The notes under the pieces: model-generated
Told to the model about the DNA's origin: nothing
Database searches by the model: none
The model's input: only the letters and a program-made list of their open reading frames with translations
In this document: piece after piece, positions 6,407-11,094 of the stretch
Layout: each line of letters begins with the position of its first letter
Position numbering within the stretch: the first letter of the stretch is position 1
Program-made: the position numbers and the translations under genes
Assembly: GCA_025354615.1 (NCBI GenBank)
Contig: JANXMO010000453.1
Coordinates: 1-11,094, forward strand
Length of the DNA: 11,094 bases
Origin: Burkholderiales bacterium
Lineage (GTDB): Bacteria > Pseudomonadota > Gammaproteobacteria > Burkholderiales > Burkholderiaceae_C
Reading direction: 5' to 3'

Positions 6407-6605
6407 TCATCACCAAGCCCATAACAACTTCAGCCTATATGAGGTTGGCAGCGCACCTTGTCATCCCACCACCATCAGCGCTGTCGGTGTGTGGCGGCGC
6501 GAACTGTCAGCCCATCAAGCGAAAACGTCAGGTCAAACCCTGGTATAGCCAGTGCAGGCGATGGGTGGGTTGGCTAGACTCAAACCGAAAAACGGAAACA
6601 CCCAC

Positions 6606-6610
6606 AGGAG
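6606..6610 (+). promoter_or_regulatory. Ribosome-binding site deciding the amidohydrolase start
   Basis: AGGAG lies seven bases before the ATG at 6618. It selects MRLIDSIAADAAP as the N-terminus over an in-frame ATG at 6552 that would add 22 residues without family resemblance. Confidence 0.85.
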
Positions 6611-6617
6611 CGCCGTC

Positions 6618-7814
6618 ATGCGTCTGATCGATTCGATTGCGGCCGACGCCGCCCCACTGGTTGCACTGCGGCGTGACCTGCACGCGCACCCGGAGCTGTG
6701 TTTTCAAGAGCAGCGCACTGCCGAGGTCGTGGCCCGACAGCTCGACGCCTGCGGCATTGCCACGCACCGTGGCCTAGGCAAAACCGGCGTGGTCGGCATC
6801 CTGCGCCACGGCACCTCGACGCGCACGGTCGGCTTGCGTGCCGACATGGACGCGCTGCCCATCACCGAGCGCAACAGCTTTGCCCATGCCAGCCGCCACC
6901 CGGGCCGCATGCATGCTTGCGGCCATGACGGCCACACCGCCATGCTGCTGGCGGCGGCACAGCACTTGGCGCGTCACCGTGATTTCGACGGCACGGTCTA
7001 CTTCGTCTTCCAGCCGGCAGAAGAAGGCGGCGGCGGTGCGCGAGAGATGATTCACGACGGACTGTTCGAACGCTTCCCGATGGACGCCATTTTTGGCGCC
7101 CACAACTGGCCCGGCATGGCCGTCGGCCAGTTCGCGCTCAAAGACGGCCCGTGTTTCGCCAGCAGCAACGAGTTCCGCATCACGGTTCACGGCAAGGGTT
7201 CGCACGCGGCCATGCCGCATGAAGGCGTCGACCCGGTGCCGGTGGCCTGCCAGATGGTGCAGGCGTTCCAGACCATCATCAGCCGCAACCTGCGGCCGAT
7301 CGAGGCGGGGGTGATTTCGGTCACGATGATCCACGCTGGCGAAGCAACCAACGTGGTGCCCGATCACTGCGACTTACAGGGCACGGTGCGCACCTTCACG
7401 CTGGAGGCGCTGGACATGATCGAACGCCGCCTGCGCGAAACGGCGGAACACACCTGTGCCGCGTTTGGCGCGCGCTGTGATTTCACCTTCACGCGCAATT
7501 ACCCGCCAACCATCAACCACAGCGCCGAAACCCGCTTCGTTCACGAGGTGATGGCCGGGATGGTGGGGGCTGACAACGTGCAGCTGTTCGAGCCAACCAT
7601 GGGCGCAGAAGACTTCAGTTTCTTTTTACAGAAGTGCCCAGGCGCCTACTTCCTGATCGGCAATGGCGACGGCGGCCACCGCGCCAGCGGCCACGGCCTA
7701 GGGCCGTGCACGCTGCACAACCCAAGCTATGACTTCAATGACGCGCTGATTCCGCTCGGCGCCGCGCTGTGGGTGCAGCTGGCACGGCAATGGCTGGCGC
7801 GCCCGGCGGCCTGA
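6618..7814 (+). CDS. M20D-family amidohydrolase (hippurate hydrolase-like)
   Basis: A cytoplasmic metal-dependent hydrolase that cleaves the amide bond of N-acylated amino acids (HipO / N-acyl-L-amino-acid amidohydrolase type); the real substrate cannot be told from sequence. The 398-residue length is typical. The metal site is intact: MHACGHDGHT (Cys101, His103), the FQPAEEGGGG motif with Glu135 and Glu136, GAHNWP (His162), and the C-terminal LHNPSYDFND (His367). GLRADMDALPI lies at 72-82. The lid or dimerisation domain is about 185-295 (FRITVHGKGSHAAMPHEGVDPV, then NVVPDHCDLQGTVRTF). MGAEDFSFFLQKCPGAYFLIG is a further M20D signature. No signal peptide is present. The stop codon sits in the loop of a strong GC hairpin (7799-7828). 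The 109-residue gene follows 48 bases later on the same strand and is probably cotranscribed unless that hairpin terminates. Confidence 0.93.
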   Translation: MRLIDSIAADAAPLVALRRDLHAHPELCFQEQRTAEVVARQLDACGIATHRGLGKTGVVGILRHGTSTRTVGLRADMDALPITERNSFAHASRHPGRMHACGHDGHTAMLLAAAQHLARHRDFDGTVYFVFQPAEEGGGGAREMIHDGLFERFPMDAIFGAHNWPGMAVGQFALKDGPCFASSNEFRITVHGKGSHAAMPHEGVDPVPVACQMVQAFQTIISRNLRPIEAGVISVTMIHAGEATNVVPDHCDLQGTVRTFTLEALDMIERRLRETAEHTCAAFGARCDFTFTRNYPPTINHSAETRFVHEVMAGMVGADNVQLFEPTMGAEDFSFFLQKCPGAYFLIGNGDGGHRASGHGLGPCTLHNPSYDFNDALIPLGAALWVQLARQWLARPAA

Positions 7815-7828
7815 GCTCCGCCGGGCGC
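7799..7828 (+). terminator. Perfect 11-bp hairpin across the amidohydrolase stop codon
   Basis: The arms GCGCCCGGCGG (7799-7809) and CCGCCGGGCGC (7818-7828) pair perfectly around the loop CCTGAGCT, which contains the TGA stop (7812-7814). Only CTGTTTC follows, so the T-run is poor. It could be a weak terminator, an RNA-stabilising 3' structure or a processing site between the two genes. I see the hairpin clearly; the terminator role is a guess. Confidence 0.4.
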
Positions 7829-7862
7829 CTGTTTCGATCACTCGACCGCACTCAACCGCTTT

Positions 7863-8192
7863 ATGGACGACGCCAACCAACTCGACATTCCCGACTCCTT
7901 CGTCGCGCTTTATCTCGTACCCGGACGCCTGAAGCCCACCGCCAGCAGGGCCGACATCAGCCGGCGCTACGAGTGGTGCGAAGACCTGGCGAACCAGCTG
8001 ACCGACTACGCGCGGGCGCAGCACCACGACCTGGGCATTGACGAGCGCGACGTGCTCGAGCGCTGCCACCGCGGCTTGCTGGATGAAGCCAGCGGCGTCA
8101 ATGCCGCCGAGGCGCAATGGGTGGTACGGCGGCTGTGCGAGCTGGCGGGCTGGGGTGATGCGGCGAACGCCGTGTTTGCGCAGCCGCTTTGA
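7863..8192 (+). CDS. 109-residue conserved hypothetical protein
   Basis: The product resembles short Comamonadaceae proteins that I recall being labelled 'ATPase with chaperone activity', but it has no Walker motif and nothing here supports that label. The sequence opens MDDANQLDIPDSFVALYLVPGRLKPTASRADISRRYEWCEDLANQLTDYAR, continues with ERDVLERCHRGLLDEASGVNAAEAQWVVRRLCELAGW, and looks mainly helical, acidic and soluble, without signal peptide or membrane segment. The pattern (IPDSFVALYL-PGR-KP, then a RYE-CEDLA helix, then an ERC-RGLL helix) looks constrained. The ATG at 7863 is not preceded by a clear Shine-Dalgarno. It follows the amidohydrolase by 48 bases and ends 15 bases before a terminator, so it is the last gene of its transcript. 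Confidence 0.75.
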   Translation: MDDANQLDIPDSFVALYLVPGRLKPTASRADISRRYEWCEDLANQLTDYARAQHHDLGIDERDVLERCHRGLLDEASGVNAAEAQWVVRRLCELAGWGDAANAVFAQPL

Positions 8193-8207
8193 ACGCTTTG
8201 TCCCTGT

Positions 8208-8228
8208 GGCAGCCGCTGCTGGGCTGCC

Positions 8229-8237
<9 letters not shown>
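8208..8237 (+). terminator. Intrinsic terminator after the 109-residue gene
   Basis: GGCAGCC (8208-8214) and GGCTGCC (8222-8228) form a seven-base-pair stem with a GCTGCTG loop, followed at once by TTATTTTTT. This ends the plus-strand transcript of the amidohydrolase and 109-residue genes. The T-tract doubles as the last two lysine codons and stop codon of uup on the other strand. On the minus strand there is no T-run after the stem, so it is one-directional. Confidence 0.85.
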
Positions 8238-10163
<1,926 letters not shown>

Positions 10164-10178
10164 GATTCAGTTGCAGGT

Positions 10179-10586
10179 TCAGTTCGATTCGGGGCACACG
10201 ATTTCGAGCCCGTTGAAATAGGTTTCAAAGCGCCGGCGGTCGCGCGTGAGCAAGGGCAGGCGCTCAACGGCGGCGTGGGCGCCGATCAGGAAGTCGGGCA
10301 GAACCATCGGGCGGACGCCACCGCGCCGCCGGTACTGGCGGTGCGCCTGGGACGCCACGAAGAGAGAAGACCGGGGTAGTTCGCGCCATTCAAGGCCGAA
10401 TTGCATCCGGGCCAGCTCGGCTTGCTCGAACGTTGCGAAGTCGGTGCACCACTCGGCAAAGATGATCGGGTTGACCAACAGTGGGCCGCGAGTGCTCCAG
10501 GTCGCCAGTTGCGCCAGTGACCAGTCGCGCCACGCCTCGTGGTCGGCGGTGACATCGACCAGGATGCACGTGTCGACGAGGATCAT
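10179..10586 (-). CDS. vapC: PIN-domain ribonuclease toxin, VapC family
   Basis: The toxin of a type II toxin-antitoxin pair: a Mg-dependent RNase that would cleave specific RNAs (tRNA or rRNA in studied members) when freed from VapB. The 135 residues begin MILVDTCILVDVTADHEAW, a classic PIN start with Asp5. Further acidic active-site residues are Glu45 (IIFAEWCTDF), Asp98 (VLPDFLIGAHA) and Asp116 (LLTRDRRRFETYF). All four are present, so the enzyme looks active. Its ATG overlaps the vapB stop by four bases (ATGA), a translational-coupling arrangement typical of these modules, and the antitoxin comes first. It lies directly before uup. The family call is firm; the RNA target is unknown. Confidence 0.92.
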   Translation of the reverse strand: MILVDTCILVDVTADHEAWRDWSLAQLATWSTRGPLLVNPIIFAEWCTDFATFEQAELARMQFGLEWRELPRSSLFVASQAHRQYRRRGGVRPMVLPDFLIGAHAAVERLPLLTRDRRRFETYFNGLEIVCPESN

Positions 10587-10927
10587 CGCGTTGGGCGCTG
10601 CTTCTTCGCGGGTGCGCTGGCGGGTGCGCTGGCGGGTGCGAATCCTGGATCGGAAGCATCCTCGTCGTAACCACGCAGCAGTGCCATCAGGCGATCGGTG
10701 CTGGCTTCGCCACTGTGGCCGCCGATGCCGACCAAGCCCCTGAAGCGGGCCAGCGCCTTGGCCACCGCCGGGTCCTTGACACGACGCAACGCCCGAACGG
10801 GATCGACGCGCACCGAGCCGTCGGCGGCGATGCGGAATTCGACCGCATCGCCGGGCGCCACTTTCAGATGGTCGCGAATCGGCTTGGGCAAGGTCACTTG
10901 CGATTTGGTGGTGAGGGTGTAGCCCAT
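10583..10927 (-). CDS. vapB: AbrB/MazE-type antitoxin, VapB family
   Basis: The antitoxin partner of the adjacent VapC. Residues about 1-48 (MGYTLTTKSQVTLPKPIRDHLKVAPGDAVEFRIAADGSVRVDPV) form the SpoVT/AbrB swapped-hairpin DNA-binding domain, which normally represses its own promoter as a dimer. The C-terminal part, expected to wrap VapC, includes KDPAVAKALARFRGLVGIGGHSGEASTDRLMALLRGYDEDASDPGF, where the final RLMALLRGYDEDASDPGF resembles the toxin-binding tail of this class. The end is a repeat-derived linker (PASAPASAPA) and a basic tail (KKQRPTR). At 114 residues it is longer than many AbrB-type antitoxins. GGAG (10936-10933) lies five bases before the ATG at 10927. An imperfect dyad upstream (10940-10966) may be its operator. 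Confidence 0.9.
   Translation of the reverse strand: MGYTLTTKSQVTLPKPIRDHLKVAPGDAVEFRIAADGSVRVDPVRALRRVKDPAVAKALARFRGLVGIGGHSGEASTDRLMALLRGYDEDASDPGFAPASAPASAPAKKQRPTR
10608..10640. repeat. 12-base tandem repeat inside vapB
   Basis: The unit GCGGGTGCGCTG is present about 2.75 times in a row (10608-10619, 10620-10631, then nine bases to 10640). Because the unit is 12 bases it stays in frame and encodes the PASA repeat near the VapB C-terminus. Copy-number change would lengthen or shorten the tail by four residues without frameshift. Confidence 0.85.
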
Positions 10928-10939
10928 CGCGGCTCCAAG

Positions 10940-10966
10940 GTATGACTCAAGTAGCGATTGTAATAC
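10940..10966. promoter_or_regulatory. Candidate VapB operator dyad
   Basis: GTATGAC (10940-10946) and GTAATAC (10960-10966) are inverted at six of seven positions with centres 20 bases apart, just upstream of vapB. The position and two-turn spacing fit an autoregulatory antitoxin site; no clear -35/-10 pair is visible. Confidence 0.4.
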
Positions 10967-10980
10967 TCGCGCGAATGTCG

Positions 10981-11094
10981 TCAGCCCGCCAGCGCTGCCT
11001 CCAGCGCATCGACGAACACCTTGGCCACGTCGAACCCGGTCTGGTTCGTGATCTCCTGGAAGCCGGTGGGGCTGGTGACGTTGATCTCGGTCAC
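10981..11094 (-). CDS. gshB: Glutathione synthetase, C-terminal end only
   Basis: The last 37 codons and TGA of a gene that enters from the right edge. The peptide [17 protein letters not shown] closes the ATP-grasp fold of GshB and matches the E. coli [10 protein letters not shown] segment, in which Glu and Asn bind Mg and the following residues lie beside ATP and glutathione. The rest ([20 protein letters not shown]) is the usual C-terminal helix. GshB joins gamma-glutamylcysteine and glycine using ATP in the cytoplasm. The stop is 53 bases ahead of the vapB start on the same strand; I see no intrinsic terminator between them, so readthrough into vapBC-uup is possible. Confidence 0.93.
   Translation of the reverse strand: MTEINVTSPTGFQEITNQTGFDVAKVFVDALEAALAG

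Larger units (their letters stand above)
6273..6617. other. 345-base divergent intergenic region without a gene
   Basis: This spacer separates the 73-residue gene (minus) from the amidohydrolase (plus). The frames open across it read as low-complexity shadows with no domain or start signal. It holds the ribosome-binding sites of both flanking genes and two inverted repeats (6304-6322 and 6363-6406). For the minus gene a weak TTGATT / CAGACT pair with an 18-base spacer can be drawn from the first repeat; for the plus gene I see only imperfect -10 candidates (TATAGC at 6544-6549, TAGACT at 6575-6580) without a convincing -35. The region is long for this gene-dense window and could hold a small RNA or regulator sites; nothing proves either. 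Confidence 0.6.

Noticed and set aside
6054..6548. Plus-strand frames of 164 and 126 codons across the 73-residue gene and the spacer
   Set aside because: No domain, no good ribosome-binding site, and they are antisense to the better supported small gene.

Overview
The window is GC-rich, densely coded chromosomal DNA from a betaproteobacterium. Protein-level resemblance (RlmB, GlnS, Uup and GshB segments, the FKBP with its VIACW signature, and small Burkholderiales-type proteins) points to Burkholderiales, most likely Comamonadaceae; this is inferred from remembered families, not from a search. I found no phage, IS element, CRISPR array, rRNA or tRNA gene. It reads as ordinary core genome with one toxin-antitoxin module.

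Layout, left to right. (1) 1-1439, minus strand: the 5' part of rlmB (23S rRNA Gm2251 methyltransferase, running off the left edge), preceded by a DUF1624 / HGSNAT-like membrane protein. (2) 1595-3433, plus: glnS, glutaminyl-tRNA synthetase, divergent from the membrane protein. (3) 3452-4852, minus: dusC (tRNA dihydrouridine synthase), then a 101-residue membrane-anchored basic protein that converges on glnS. (4) 4963-5415, plus: a small secreted FKBP prolyl isomerase. (5) 5437-6272, minus: a 73-residue conserved-looking small protein followed by a BON-domain lipoprotein; the lipoprotein's ribosome-binding site lies in one arm of an inverted repeat. (6) 6273-6617: a 345-base gene-free divergent spacer with two inverted repeats, one with 13-base arms. 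(7) 6618-8192, plus: an M20D amidohydrolase and a 109-residue protein of unknown function, ending in a clear intrinsic terminator whose T-tract also encodes the end of uup. (8) 8229-11094, minus: the end of gshB (glutathione synthetase), a vapB-vapC module, and uup (ABC-F ATPase), with vapC only 15 bases ahead of uup.

Functionally, rlmB, glnS, dusC and uup all concern translation (rRNA methylation, tRNA charging, tRNA modification, ribosome-associated ATPase). They are on different strands and do not form one operon. The FKBP and BON lipoprotein are envelope proteins. VapBC may share a transcript with uup.

I do not see a convincing new multi-gene system. The items most worth checking are non-coding: the dyad over the lipoprotein ribosome-binding site, the long dyad in the 345-base spacer, the perfect hairpin with the amidohydrolase stop codon in its loop, and the coupling of vapBC to uup.
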